Shown piece by piece: positions 1-8,469 of a stretch of DNA of 64,000 bases. Source of the DNA: CAWDDA01 sp963813345 (GTDB lineage Bacteria; Acidobacteriota; Blastocatellia; RBC074); NCBI GenBank assembly GCA_963813345.1, contig CAWEYR010000033.1, positions 248,001 to 312,000 of the forward strand, given 5' to 3'. The stretch's first letter is position 1, and every line of letters starts with the position of its first letter. Below the pieces are notes generated by a model. It did not search any database and was not told the origin of the DNA. It was given only the letters and a program-made list of their open reading frames with translations. The position numbers were made by a program, and so were the translations under genes.

Positions 1-2
1 GA

Positions 3-917
3 AAGTTGGTCTCGATTCACGCCACCCCGGTGATCAGGAGGGCGATAGCTCAGCGGCTCGGCTACGGGATCGACACTGAAGATGTTTACGGCTATACCGT
101 TGTCAGACTCGTAACACAACTCAAGGATCACAGACGACACGGAAGTGAGCGGTCGATTGATGACTTCGGTGCTTACGTTGCGGTTGCGGCTTACAATGCG
201 TGCCACGATCATTTGCGTCGCAAGTTTCCCGAGCGCCACAAACTCAGGATCGACTGCGCCACACCCTGGTTCGCAAGTCTGAGTTTGCCTTGTGGGAGGA
301 CTCCGCTGGTCGCTGGCTCTGCGGAAAGTCTGATTGGATCAACCAATCAGTGATCGCTCTGGTACATCCAGAGGAGATGAGCCGACGCGCAGTTCAGACG
401 CCAATGGGTGACCCGCATAACCTGAATGAGATACACCTGGTAGAACAGATATTCCAGACCGCTCGTGGTCCGGTCAGATTCGATGATCTTGTCGCAACAA
501 TAGCCGAGATTCGTGGCATTCGCGATGAGCCACTCACGGAAATCGACGAACGTGCGTCGTCGGATGAGACTCCAATCGACGAAAAGCTATCACTTCGCGA
601 ATTCGCCGTGACTCTCTGGTCGGAGATCAAGATGCTTCCTATCAGGCAGCGTATCGCGTTGTTGCTGAGCTTTCGCGATCCACAGGGAGGGAGCGCGACC
701 GCACTGCTCGTGTCCAGTGGTGTTGCGGGTATTCGCGAGATTGCTGCGATCCTCGAGATGCCCGTCACCGAGTTTGCCGGAATGTGGAACAGTCTGCCGT
801 TTGATGATGCAGAAATCGCATCGAAACTCGAGAATTACGCGCCAGCAAGTAATAAATCTGCGCAAATCTGCTCGCGAACGGCTGGCAAGGCGAATAAAAA
901 GAATGAAACCAAGGTGA
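3..917 (+). CDS. Sigma-70-family RNA polymerase sigma factor-like protein, 5'-truncated by the window edge, two frame changes
   Basis: The reading frame is already open at the left edge, so the N-terminus lies outside the window. The protein carries an acidobacterial sigma-factor pattern: IDTEDVYGYTVVRLVTQL and YVAVAAYNACHDHLRRK resemble region 2, and a C-terminal helix-turn-helix ends in RQQVINLRKSARERLARR, like region 4. The segment from position 3 to about 240 is in frame 3, about 240-830 is in frame 2 (VRKSEFALWEDSAG, then LPIRQRIALLLSFRDPQ), and about 830-917 is in frame 3 again. Conservation continues across both junctions, so these look like single-base indels. The product should direct RNA polymerase to a special promoter set. 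The zinc-finger membrane protein that follows is its likely partner. The family call is by eye; the target promoters are unknown. Confidence 0.7.
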
Positions 918-1002
918 CGGTTAGTAATCATACAACGCTTTGTCGCGTCGCAAATGAGCAGGGGAGTTCCCTGACAGCAGATAAACGAGGTTACGTAGTA
1001 AA

Positions 1003-2272
1003 GTGCAAGAACATCTTTCAAATGAGACGCTCGAGCGCCTTCACCAGCGCCAGCTCGAACCGGATCCACTGATCAGCGCGAGTGATCATTTGAGCGCATG
1101 CGAGCTGTGCCGGACAAGGTTGGATGAGGTTGCGCGTCCCTGGGAGGCGACTCGCCGGCCTTCGTGAGGAGCTCCGAGCGACAGTATCAGAGGACGACGG
1201 CGATCATCTGACTGACATTCAGGTGCTGGAGTGGGTCAAATCCGACTGCAGACGATGTCGAGCGCGAGGTCATCGGAAGCCATATCGAGGTGTGTAACCG
1301 TTGCGCGGAGATTACAAGCGATGTGAAGAAAACTGCTTGCAACGCCCGCGGTTAAAACCCGCGCAGTTGCGCGCGGAATTGAAGATCGAACGTGGCTTCT
1401 GGCAGCAGCCGCCATCATCATCGGCGCTCTGGGTTTAGGGTGGCTATTTTCACTGCCGTACCGTCGTGAGGTTTCACGCCTTGAAGCTCGACTCGAAGAG
1501 ACTGAGCGGTCAAATGAAGACCTGCGCGGCAAGCTGGCCGCGGCTCCGGCCGCACCGGCGAACGGTTCGGCTGGCAAGTTCCGGGCTGGTTGCCGCATCA
1601 CTTAACGACGCCGGCGGACGTGTCACGCTTTCGAGCGACGGAAGGATCTCGGGTCTGGATCGACTTGACGTGCAGATAACGAAAGCCTGATAGTAGAAGC
1701 ACTCAAGAAGTGGAAATATCAGGACGCCGGGTATCCTGACCGGGCTTGCGGGGCGCAAAGGTCAATTGCTCGGTGGAGACAACCCGCAGGCATTTGCAAT
1801 CCTGGAGCCTGTGGGCGCGGTAATCGAATCACAACGTCCGGCAGTTTCGCTGGAAGAAGCCTGGAAGGAGCTGAGAGCTACGCTGTGAAGGTGTATGATC
1901 TCGAGACTCAACATCGTCGCATGCGAGCGACGCGCTGAACCGACATCGACATCCTGGAAGTTGTCAAAGTCCCTCGGTCGAGGTCAGGTGTATGGCTGGA
2001 CAGTTACCGCGAGACGGGCCGACGGAATGGAGATAACGACGCCCGCGCCGCCTGCTCCCGAGGCCAAATTCCGTATTCTTTCAAATGCTGAGTTCGAGAC
2101 CGTCAGTAGGGCACGCAGGGAACACAAGAATTCTCACCTGCTCCTCGGACTCATTTATGCGAGGACTGGTCTGATGAGTGAAGCTGAGCAGGAACTGACC
2201 GCACTCGCTCGAGCAAACCCCGACTCTCAGTTGGCCAAAAAGCTCCTCACGAGCATTCGCAAGACCCGCTAA
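1003..2272 (+). CDS. Zinc-finger (zf-HC2-like) membrane protein, putative anti-sigma factor, multiply frameshifted
   Basis: The GTG at 1003 follows a GAGG motif. The first segment reads NETLERLHQRQLEPDP and then a HLSACELC zinc-binding motif. A second motif, HIEVCNRCAEI, follows at about 1285-1315 in another frame. Next come one membrane segment (about 1390-1455, LLAAAAIIIGALGLGWLF), a charged coiled-coil-like stretch and a conserved extracytoplasmic part containing LNDAGGRVTLSSDGRISGL. The C-terminus (frame 2, to 2272) has LSRGQVYGWTV-like and TPR-like sequence (HLLLGLIYARTGLMSEAEQ). At least four frame changes are needed. Position directly after the sigma-like gene, two CxxC-type motifs and one membrane span suggest a membrane anti-sigma factor with a periplasmic sensor. 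That role is inferred. The gene may also be decaying. Confidence 0.55.
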
Positions 2273-2279
2273 GACAACA

Positions 2280-2356
2280 CCCGGGAGCGCAGGCCTCCAG
2301 CCGCAAACCAGGAACTCCCGGGAGCGCAAGCAAAAGCTTGAACTCGAACCCACGCA
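2280..2356 (+). repeat. Mixed fragments of repeat families B and A
   Basis: CCCGGGAGCGCAGGCCTCCAG, in its first 19 bases, and a second GGGAGCGCAAGC resemble family B. AAGCTTGAACTCGAACC resembles the right arm of family A. Both sit between the zinc-finger gene and the delta-60 gene, with no coding signal. Confidence 0.5.
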
Positions 2357-2363
2357 CTCATAC

Positions 2364-2421
2364 ACGCAGTCATCTACAACGACGCGACAATCTGACTGAG
2401 ATTCCTAAGGTCTGGTAATAC
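2364..2421. promoter_or_regulatory. Upstream element E1, duplicated at 5366-5423
   Basis: Shares ACGCAGTCATCT, ACGACGCGACAAT, GAGATT and GGTAAT, in that order and with nearly the same spacing, with 5366-5423. It ends about 97 bases before the start of the delta-60 gene. CTGACT and GGTAAT, 16 bases apart, could serve as weak -35/-10 boxes, but a promoter role is inferred. A sigma-like gene lies just upstream. Confidence 0.4.
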
Positions 2422-2517
2422 GCGACCGTTTGTCTCGTCTTGAGATGGTGAAGGCGACTGCCAGGAGTGATCCGGTGTCGCCGGACCCTAACTGCCGGTC
2501 ACACAAGGAGAACTGAA

Positions 2518-4071
2518 ATGCTACCCGTCGTCACCCTCAACAGAAAGTCTGGATATCGAATCGCGTGCCGACTCTTGCTGCCCTAGCGGTAGTCGTCATC
2601 GCGTTCGCAAGATTTATGAGCCCGATCTCTCCGTTCGGAGCAGTACAAGCAGACGTCGGGGATGTAGACCTTAGTTTTGGACAAAATGGTGCGGTAAGCA
2701 TTCCGGCATTGTATCAAGACACTTCTCGTGTCGCGATTCAAGCGGATGGGAGAATCGTCGTTGTGTACCGAAGTGCACGCCCCGGTTCCATCACCGTTGA
2801 CACGTATCTTTCAAATGGGACGTTGGACTGGCGAGAGACTGTCCCGGGCACGGTCTCGCGAACACCCGATCCCCACATACTGGGGCTCCGAATACGGCCT
2901 GATGGGAAGATTGTCGTTGCCTACACAGTCGGGACAAAGTTCCGGATTACAGTATTCCGCCCGAACGGAATGATTTACAGCACTTTCGGATCGGACGGAC
3001 ATCTCAGTCTTGACGACTTTAGTGATCTCGAGATCCTTCCAGGTAATCGGGTCGTCGTCGTCGATGAGAGCTCCTTGCGGGTCTATGATACCAACGGATC
3101 ATTTGTCTCGTCCGTCTCGTCTCCATCGCTTCACCCACATAGGCAGCTCGCTGTAGCACCGGAGGGTCGTCTTGTCGTTACTTCCGGTGACACTCTGACC
3201 AGATACAACGCGGATCTGTCGCCTGACAGCTCCTTCTGTGGAGGTGGTCCGTGCTATTCGCCTTTTCCAATATTCAACGTCGAGGTTGCCAACGACGGCA
3301 AAATCGTCACGGGTAATTTCAGTTTGTACCCGGCTACCATGCGCAAATGGCCAGGCATCTGTTGAACGGCGACCTTGACGCGACTTTCGGAGCATCTGGC
3401 GTTCTACAACTCATTTCTGATTCCTCGCCACAATTCAAAATGGACAATGCAGACCGGATCGTATTAGCCATCTCAAATTTGAATGTTTCCTTGCTGTGCA
3501 CCCTTGATCTAAACGGCTCAATCCTAACAACACCGTTCTGCCTAAGGTCAACGACCTGGCCCTGCAACAGGACGGGAAGGTGGTTATGACAACGCGCGTT
3601 GATTCTTATGAGGACGTACCGTGGTCGTTCGCACAGTTACGGCGGTTTCACTACACCGACGAGCGGCGACCGAACGCAAACCTTCGATTCGAAGCTACAA
3701 GCGCTACACCCGTCACAGGCATCAACGCAGGTGATGAGATTGTGTACACCATCAAAGTCGTCAACGACGGACCCGCGGCGGCCGGGCACGTGACACTCGA
3801 GAATCAATTGCCGGAAGGAACTACATTCCTCCAATTCAAGCCGGCTGCAGGATGGGTTATCTATGATCTCCCATTCATGCATAGTGGAAAGGTGGTCTGC
3901 TCCGGCTTCCGACTCGAACCCGGTCAGTTCGCGGAGTTCCGGTTAAAGGTGCGGGTCAAGACGAATGTTCTCGTGGGTACTCAGATTGCGAATACCAGCA
4001 CTGTTGATAGCCTGGTTCCAGATCTGATTATGTCGAACAATACGACCACCAAAACGGTAACAGTGCAGTAG
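2518..4071 (+). CDS. Exported delta-60 repeat / DUF11 protein, frameshifted
   Basis: The ATG at 2518 follows an AAGGAGAACTGAA ribosome-binding site. Its frame breaks after about 16 codons and continues from about 2565 with a hydrophobic signal segment (TLAALAVVVIAFA). The frame from 2565 to 3365 holds delta-60-type beta repeats: DLSFGQNGAVSIPA, QADGRIVVVYRS, IRPDGKIVVAY and DATFGASGVLQL. Two more frame changes (about 3350 and 3560) lead to 3580-4071. There a DUF11-type beta domain is clear: GDEIVYTIKVVNDGP, then a GTTFLQF segment, ending VPDLIMSNNTTTKTVTVQ. It should be a secreted or surface beta-rich protein of about 515 residues. Substrate or partner is unknown. It follows the sigma/zinc-finger pair and carries element E1 upstream, so it may be a target of that regulator (inference). 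Confidence 0.6.
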
Positions 4072-4085
4072 AGAATTCTGCTGCC

Positions 4086-4618
4086 TCACGGCTTCCCCGC
4101 CTTCAGCCAGAATCCCGAAGGGTCCGCAGCTGCAAGCTGAAGCTCGAACTCAAACCGCGTAGGTTCGAGTTCAAGTTTCAGCTTGTGCTGCGTCATGCGC
4201 GCCCACGACATATCGTCGCCCACCAGAATGAAGCCCGCCCAGTAGAAAGAATGGCGATGCTCGGCGCTCGATATCATTATGCGAGCTACAGTCTGCAGCG
4301 CCTGCGCTTTCGTCGTCTTTGCGGTCCGCAATGCGCGATGAAACTCGATCATCAACCTGGTAGTGCTCGCAGACTCAACCTTCCACTGACTGACAATGGT
4401 CGAAGGAGTGCCAGCGATGAAGAATGCCCACGACAGTCCTACCACATCCGGAGAAGTCCATCCGCGTCCTCGCGCGACAGCAATTGGCAGTAACTCTCGA
4501 AGAAAGTGCGTAGAGAGGCCTCGTCCACCGAGTTCTGGGCCTGCGAGAACCCGAGCTGGATCGAAGCAAGGCCTGCAATCACTAAGAATGCATCTGTTAC
4601 CTCAAGAATCTCGCACAC
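4086..4618 (-). pseudogene. Remnant of a CHAT-domain protein with its middle deleted
   Basis: The 3' half (4086-4445) reads GLSWAFFIAGTPSTIVSQWK, then KAQALQTVARIMISS and HSFYWAGFILVGDD. These are the C-terminal motifs of CHAT (caspase-like, TPR-associated) proteins. The 5' half (about 4440-4618) encodes a signal-peptide-like segment (LVIAGLASIQLGFSQA) and an NTF2/SnoaL-like start (LRTFFESYCQLLSREDADG), as found at the N-terminus of related acidobacterial proteins. The halves meet out of frame at about 4440, where several hundred residues of TPR and CHAT core should lie. A possible GTG start is at 4618. The large internal loss marks a real pseudogene rather than a sequencing slip. A family-A repeat interrupts its 3' end. 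Confidence 0.6.
4132..4187. repeat. Family A palindrome inside the CHAT remnant
   Basis: Left arm GCAAGCTGAAGCTCGAACTC and right arm GAGTTCAAGTTTCAGCTTG are near-perfect reverse complements around a loop of about 16 bases. It lies in the CHAT remnant near its stop codon and adds a KLKLELEPTRFEFELQ-like tail to the translation. Confidence 0.7.
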
Positions 4619-4699
4619 GGTGCGATGGAAGTATCCGAAGAATTGCTTCGACGTTTCCAGGTAGGCTCTTCGGGCAGATTGTAGCGTCGCACTGAACGC

Positions 4700-4820
4700 C
4701 TGGGAGCGCCGGTCTCCAGACCGGCCACGAGCCGCGAAGCGTGCGAGTCTTGGGGAGTCCTTGTGATGAAGACTCGCACGCTTCGCGGCTCGTGGCCGGT
4801 CTGGAGACCGGCGCTCCCAG
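4700..4820. repeat. Family B long hairpin, copy 1
   Basis: A 121-bp near-perfect inverted repeat with arms of roughly 50 bases. Each arm starts or ends with CTGGGAGCGCCGGTCTCC or its complement, and contains the nested palindrome CCGGTCTCCAGACCGG and GCGAAGCGTGCGAGTC. The loop is about 20 bases. It is almost identical to 14473-14594. It separates the CHAT remnant from the next minus-strand gene and encodes no protein of its own. Confidence 0.85.
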
Positions 4821-4843
4821 GCAACGATCAACGCAACGTGGTG

Positions 4844-5340
4844 CTATTGACCCGACTGACTCGGCGGATCGGGTTGAGGATCGAAGCCGCGCGCGACTGC
4901 AGGCAACAGCAACCCGAATGAAGTCCGTCCTGTCACTTCATCCGAGACATCGACAGAGGCAACACCTTGATGGGATCTGGTGGAGTACCAGCCCGCACGT
5001 GCACGCGAATCAGCTTTCTCATCCCATCGCTTGCAAGTTCTCTGAACGAAAGGTCAAGAGTTAAGGCCTTGTAAGGTAACAGCAGTCCCTGCTTGTGCTT
5101 TAGGACCTTGCCTTCCGAGTCCAGAAAGTACAACTCGACTTCTGTCTGGCGTCGATGGAGGTTTACATAATGGACGCTCGCTGCCTCGCCAACAGCGAGC
5201 CCGAAGAGTCCTGAGGAATAGTCTGATCTGGTCCGTTCTGAGTCCTGGGCTATAGCCAACGCACTAAGGATGACGGCGAGAGCCACCAGCCTGAACGTCA
5301 TCGAAAGCGTCTTTCCAAATCTGCCGTTGTTAAACCGCAT
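4844..5340 (-). CDS. Small exported protein of unknown function, frameshifted near its C-terminus
   Basis: The ATG at 5340 follows AAAGGAGAACTCTCAA, a strong ribosome-binding site. The N-terminus is a signal peptide (TFRLVALAVILSALAIAQ). The mature part reads GLAVGEAASVHYVNLH, ELYFLDSEGKVLKHKQG and LPYKALTLDLSF, suggesting a small beta-rich periplasmic or secreted protein. The open frame stops at 4933. The neighbouring frame from about 4960 to 4844 continues with VDVSDEVTGRTSFGLLLP and ends in GFDPQPDPPSQSGQ, a tail seen in acidobacterial proteins of this kind, so one base is probably lost or gained near 4955. The intended product is about 165 residues. Function unknown. Element E2 lies immediately upstream. 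Confidence 0.55.
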
Positions 5341-5365
5341 TTGAGAGTTCTCCTTTCACCGTTTT

Positions 5366-5423
5366 ACGCAGTCATCTCCTACGACGCGACAATTTGATGG
5401 AGATTACTAACGCCCCGGTAATT
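5366..5423. promoter_or_regulatory. Upstream element E2, duplicate of E1
   Basis: Matches 2364-2421 in blocks and spacing. It lies between two divergent genes: 26 bases upstream of the minus-strand gene ending its 5' side at 5340, and about 80 bases upstream of the antitoxin gene at 5501. On the plus strand TTGATG and GGTAAT, 17 bases apart, could be -35/-10 boxes. The direction of use cannot be told from sequence. Confidence 0.4.
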
Positions 5424-5500
5424 CGATCGCCTGAAAGGCGCAAAATAAGTTGAATCTTTGCGCCTTCGCTCACCCGTCCTCTCGTGATATGGTCAGCCAT

Positions 5501-5746
5501 ATGAAGACAACCATACAGATTTCCGACAGTGTCCTTGAGGATGCGCGCCAGCTGGCTCAGCGCGAGCGCACAACTCTCAAGGCTCTTGTTGAGGAAGGAC
5601 TCCGCCGGATCATTTCTGAGCGCAAGCGTCGCACCAAATTCCGTCTGCGAAAGGGCTCGTTCAGAGGTAACGGTCTTCAGGCTCACCTCAAGGGAGCGTC
5701 CTGGGACAGATGTCGCGAACTGGGATACGAAGGGCGGGGTAGTTGA
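5501..5746 (+). CDS. VapB-like ribbon-helix-helix antitoxin, no toxin partner seen
   Basis: The 81-residue product starts MKTTIQISDSVLEDARQLA, a ribbon-helix-helix DNA-binding start, and ends SWDRCRELGYEGRGS, as in DUF2191/VapB-type antitoxins. An in-frame ATG four codons upstream (5489) is possible, but the start at 5501 matches the family. Antitoxins of this kind normally neutralise a VapC PIN-domain RNase encoded just downstream and repress their own operon. Here a family-C palindrome begins 34 bases after the stop and no PIN-domain frame follows. It is therefore a solitary antitoxin, either a remnant of a lost pair or one acting on a toxin elsewhere. Confidence 0.7.
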   Translation: MKTTIQISDSVLEDARQLAQRERTTLKALVEEGLRRIISERKRRTKFRLRKGSFRGNGLQAHLKGASWDRCRELGYEGRGS

Positions 5747-5779
5747 TCGGTAAAGCGAGGGCCTGATTTCAGTATGGAT

Positions 5780-5857
5780 ACGTTGTACCGGGCTTCAGGC
5801 GGAATCGTGAATCCGAGAACCTTGGAATCCAGATTCTGCCTGAAGCCGTTACACACT
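5780..5857. repeat. Family C palindrome, copy 1
   Basis: Left arm CGTTGTACCGGGCTTCAGGC with GGAATCGTG, right arm GATTCTGCCTGAAGCC with GTTACACACTACG. It lies between the convergent antitoxin and SnoaL-like genes and could act as a bidirectional terminator. Confidence 0.65.
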
Positions 5858-5863
5858 ACGCCG

Positions 5864-6256
5864 CTACATCCCTGCCAGTTGGTAAGTGTCAGTATACTGC
5901 TGGAATTTTGTCGCTTTGCTGGCGGCAAGCGTCCAGATGTGAGCCACCTGTGCACGCAATTCCTTCCCTGTCGCTTTGTGAGTGCCGAGGTAGTATCCGA
6001 GCATCACGACCTTGTCACCCGCGTCCAGCAGTTCATCAACCCTGATGGTGAAGCCATCAAAAAGAGAGACGATACGTGCAAAGACGCCGTCACGCACCGC
6101 CTCCAATCCGTGATAGGGACTCCCCGGCGCAGCTGGTGAGTTCTCGGCTGCGATCCATTCAATATTCGGGTCGAAATGCTCAAATACAGCGGGAATATCT
6201 CCCCTCCCGAATGCTTCGTAGATGCGCTCAACAACGTTTACGTTTGCTTGTGACAA
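5864..6256 (-). CDS. SnoaL-like / nuclear transport factor 2 family protein
   Basis: A 130-residue cytoplasmic protein with the NTF2-fold pattern: VVERIYEAFGRGDIPAVFEH near the N-terminus, DPNIEWIAAEN, YHGLEAVRDGVF, and the strand pair DKVVMLGYYLGTHKATGK ending in HIWTLAASKATKFQQY. Family members bind or isomerise small hydrophobic molecules; no substrate can be predicted. The in-frame start is TTG at 6256, nine bases after AGGAG. An ATG sits seven bases upstream in another frame, so the true start may be that ATG with one extra base in the read. It converges on the antitoxin gene across repeat C1 and appears monocistronic. Confidence 0.75.
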   Translation of the reverse strand: MSQANVNVVERIYEAFGRGDIPAVFEHFDPNIEWIAAENSPAAPGSPYHGLEAVRDGVFARIVSLFDGFTIRVDELLDAGDKVVMLGYYLGTHKATGKELRAQVAHIWTLAASKATKFQQYTDTYQLAGM

Positions 6257-6409
6257 ATCGCATCGCTCCTGTTAGTTGAATTATGAATCAGCTGATTGTA
6301 GCAGTGAATTTCGCCGGGTCCTCTTCGACCTTCTTTGCGCAGTCATCACAACAGACGGTTGGATGGACCGGCATTCGCGATATCTTACGAAGAATTCGTT
6401 CTCGAGAAG

Positions 6410-6440
6410 AAGATTCCGCCTGAAGGCGGTACAACGTACA
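6410..6440. repeat. Family C half element, copy 2
   Basis: GATTCCGCCTGAAGGCGG with GTACAACGTAC, just upstream of mpl, matching 49850-49882 almost base for base. No clear left arm. Confidence 0.6.
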
Positions 6441-6460
6441 TGATACACTCCTCAGTCTTC

Positions 6461-7909
6461 ATGCAACCAAAACACATTCACTTGATAGGCGTTTGCGGAA
6501 CGGCGATGGCATCACTCGCGGGGATGCTCAAATCGCAAGGCCATCGGATCACAGGCAGCGACAAAGCGTTCTACCCTCCAATGAGCGACGAGCTCGAGCG
6601 TCTTGGCATCGAGACGTTTCATGGCTTCAGTGCATCGAATCTCGAGCCGGCGCCCGACCTCGTAGTCATTGGAAACGCTACATCACGCGGCAATGTCGAG
6701 ATCGAAGCTACGCTCAACAGAAAGATCGACTATGCGTCACTGCCCGAGGTTCTCTCAAAGCACTTCATTCGAGGGCGACGATCGACGGTCGTTGCCGGCA
6801 CGCACGGAAAGACGACTACTACGTCGCTGCTTGCCTGGGTGATGGAGACGGCAGGGCTCGATCCAACATTTCTCATCGGTGGCGTAGCCGAGAATTTCGG
6901 CGCGAGCTTCAAGGTCAGTTCATCAGATGACTTTCTCATCGAAGGGGATGAGTACGACACCGCCTTCTTCGATAAAGGGCCCAAGTTCCTGCATTACCTT
7001 CCTGACATCGTGATCCTGAATAACATCGAATACGACCATGCCGACATCTACGACGATCTCGAATCGGTCAAGAAGTCGTTTCGGCTTCTGGTCAACATGG
7101 TGCCGACAGAAGGAAGGTTGATTGCGGGTTGGGATTCTCCTGTTGTGCGCGAGATTATCGAACATCCAATCGCGCCGCAGGGAGTCTGGAGTCTGCTCGA
7201 TAGATTCTCGCTCGATCGCGAGGATGCCGAGTGGACTGCACGCGATCTTGAATTCACTCCCAACGAAACATCATTCACCGTGCAGAGGCGGGGCGCAGAA
7301 TACGCGCGATTCCGTACTCCTCTCGCCGGTCGCTTCAACGTTCGGAATTGTCTTGGCGTGATTGCCGCGGCCGAGACGCTGGGGATTGAGCCCGGAGCAA
7401 CAGCCGAAGCGCTGGCAACTTTCAAAAGCGTCAAACGTCGAATGGAGGTGCGGGGCGTTGTCGGCGGTATCACGGTGATAGACGATTTCGCACATCATCC
7501 GACGGCAGTGCGTGAGACTCTGGCAGCCACAGCTCAGCGCTACCCGGACAATCGCATCGTGTCGATATACGAACCCCGCACGTGGACTGCGCGGAAGAAA
7601 GTGTTTCAAGCTGAATACGGCGAAGCGTTCGGACCTGCCGGGATGGTAGTTATCGCAGGCTTGTTTGATGCCGATCGCATTGACGCAAACGAGCAACTGT
7701 CGATCGACGAACTGATGCGCGATCTCAAAGCTCACGGTAAGCTGGCGGCCACCATGAGCGACGCCGATGACATCGTTGCGCGACTCGTCCCGGAGCTCCT
7801 CGAAGGTGACGTCGTTGTCATCATGTCGAATGGCGGATTCGGCGGAATTCACGAAAAGCTGATGAACGCTCTCGCCAAAGATGAAAGCCAGGTGAAAGTT
7901 AGCATGTAG
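6461..7909 (+). CDS. mpl: UDP-N-acetylmuramate:L-alanyl-gamma-D-glutamyl-meso-diaminopimelate ligase
   Basis: Mpl reattaches the tripeptide L-Ala-gamma-D-Glu-meso-DAP, recovered from old peptidoglycan, to UDP-MurNAc, using ATP in the cytoplasm. The 482-residue length fits the family. The Rossmann start HIHLIGVCGTAMASLAGML contains the Mpl-type GVCGTAM, where MurC has a different motif. The ATP-binding loop GTHGKTTTT is at residues 113-121. Further motifs are LIEGDEYDTAFFDKGPKF and the ligase C-terminal DDFAHHPTAVRETL. The ATG at 6461 was chosen because it places the Rossmann strand at the N-terminus. An in-frame ATG at 6440 and a longer open frame upstream overlap repeat C2. Its presence implies DAP-type, Gram-negative-like cell-wall recycling. 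Confidence 0.93.
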   Translation: MQPKHIHLIGVCGTAMASLAGMLKSQGHRITGSDKAFYPPMSDELERLGIETFHGFSASNLEPAPDLVVIGNATSRGNVEIEATLNRKIDYASLPEVLSKHFIRGRRSTVVAGTHGKTTTTSLLAWVMETAGLDPTFLIGGVAENFGASFKVSSSDDFLIEGDEYDTAFFDKGPKFLHYLPDIVILNNIEYDHADIYDDLESVKKSFRLLVNMVPTEGRLIAGWDSPVVREIIEHPIAPQGVWSLLDRFSLDREDAEWTARDLEFTPNETSFTVQRRGAEYARFRTPLAGRFNVRNCLGVIAAAETLGIEPGATAEALATFKSVKRRMEVRGVVGGITVIDDFAHHPTAVRETLAATAQRYPDNRIVSIYEPRTWTARKKVFQAEYGEAFGPAGMVVIAGLFDADRIDANEQLSIDELMRDLKAHGKLAATMSDADDIVARLVPELLEGDVVVIMSNGGFGGIHEKLMNALAKDESQVKVSM

Positions 7910-7911
7910 TA

Positions 7912-7978
7912 TGGAGTTCAAGCTTAAGCTTGCTCTTGCAATCTCGCCTTGCAAGAGCAAGCTGAAGCTTGAACTCCA
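7912..7978. repeat. Family A palindrome, copy 1
   Basis: A 67-bp hairpin with TGGAGTTCAAGCTTAAGC on the left and GCTGAAGCTTGAACTCCA on the right. The stem is extended inward by GCTCTTGCAA and TTGCAAGAGC around a seven-base loop. It begins two bases after the mpl stop codon, so it could act as a transcript terminator or 3' stabiliser. Confidence 0.85.
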
Positions 7979-8003
7979 TGCCAAGTGCCTTTGGAGAAAT
8001 TCT

Positions 8004-8459
8004 ATGACTATCAGACCAGGACGGCTCCGCCCGTTTTTGCTCGCTGTCATGCTTGGCGCGTCTCTGCTTGTTTCCGCTGAACAGCGAAGCCAGTCGCAGG
8101 ACCAGTCCTATAGCGTTGATTACTACTACACCGCGCGCTGGGGCTATGCGGACGAGTTCATAAGACTATTCAAGAAGAATCACTGGCCACTCCTGAAGAA
8201 GCAGGTCGAAACTGGCCGGATGCTTTCGGTCACAGCCGTCAGACCACGATATCACGCCGCCGAGGGAGCGCGGTGGGACTATCGAGTGACAATCGTCTTC
8301 AAGAACCTTGCCGCAGCGCACGATTCCTCGGCCGAAGAAGCATTGATCAAGCAGATGTATCCGGATCAGGATACGTTCCGCAAGGAAGAGCAGCGCCGGT
8401 TTGAAATACTGCTTGCGCATTGGGACGTTCCACTCGTAAGCGTTCCGCTCGATCAATAA
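8004..8459 (+). CDS. Exported protein of unknown function
   Basis: The ATG at 8004 follows TGGAGAAATTCT. The 151-residue product starts with a signal peptide (RPGRLRPFLLAVMLGASLLV, cleavage probably near VSAEQ). The mature part is rich in aromatic and charged residues: YSVDYYYTARWGYADEFI, KKNHWPLLKKQ, WDYRVTIVFKNLAAAH, QMYPDQDTFRKEEQRRFEIL, HWDVPLVSVPLDQ. The alternation of strands and helices suggests a small alpha/beta domain, possibly ferredoxin-like; no family is firmly recognised. The open frame extends upstream into repeat A1, which is not part of the gene. It ends 10 bases before recF and may be co-transcribed with it. Confidence 0.7.
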   Translation: MTIRPGRLRPFLLAVMLGASLLVSAEQRSQSQDQSYSVDYYYTARWGYADEFIRLFKKNHWPLLKKQVETGRMLSVTAVRPRYHAAEGARWDYRVTIVFKNLAAAHDSSAEEALIKQMYPDQDTFRKEEQRRFEILLAHWDVPLVSVPLDQ

Positions 8460-8469
8460 CTGTTGCGCA

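Noticed and set aside
4700..4820. Family B hairpin as an insertion sequence
   Set aside because: It is 121 bp with no transposase and no target duplication that I could identify; a non-autonomous repeat is a better description.
4741..5064. Plus-strand open frame of 107 codons beginning in the family B hairpin
   Set aside because: Its start is hairpin sequence and the rest is antisense to the small exported protein gene; no protein-like features.
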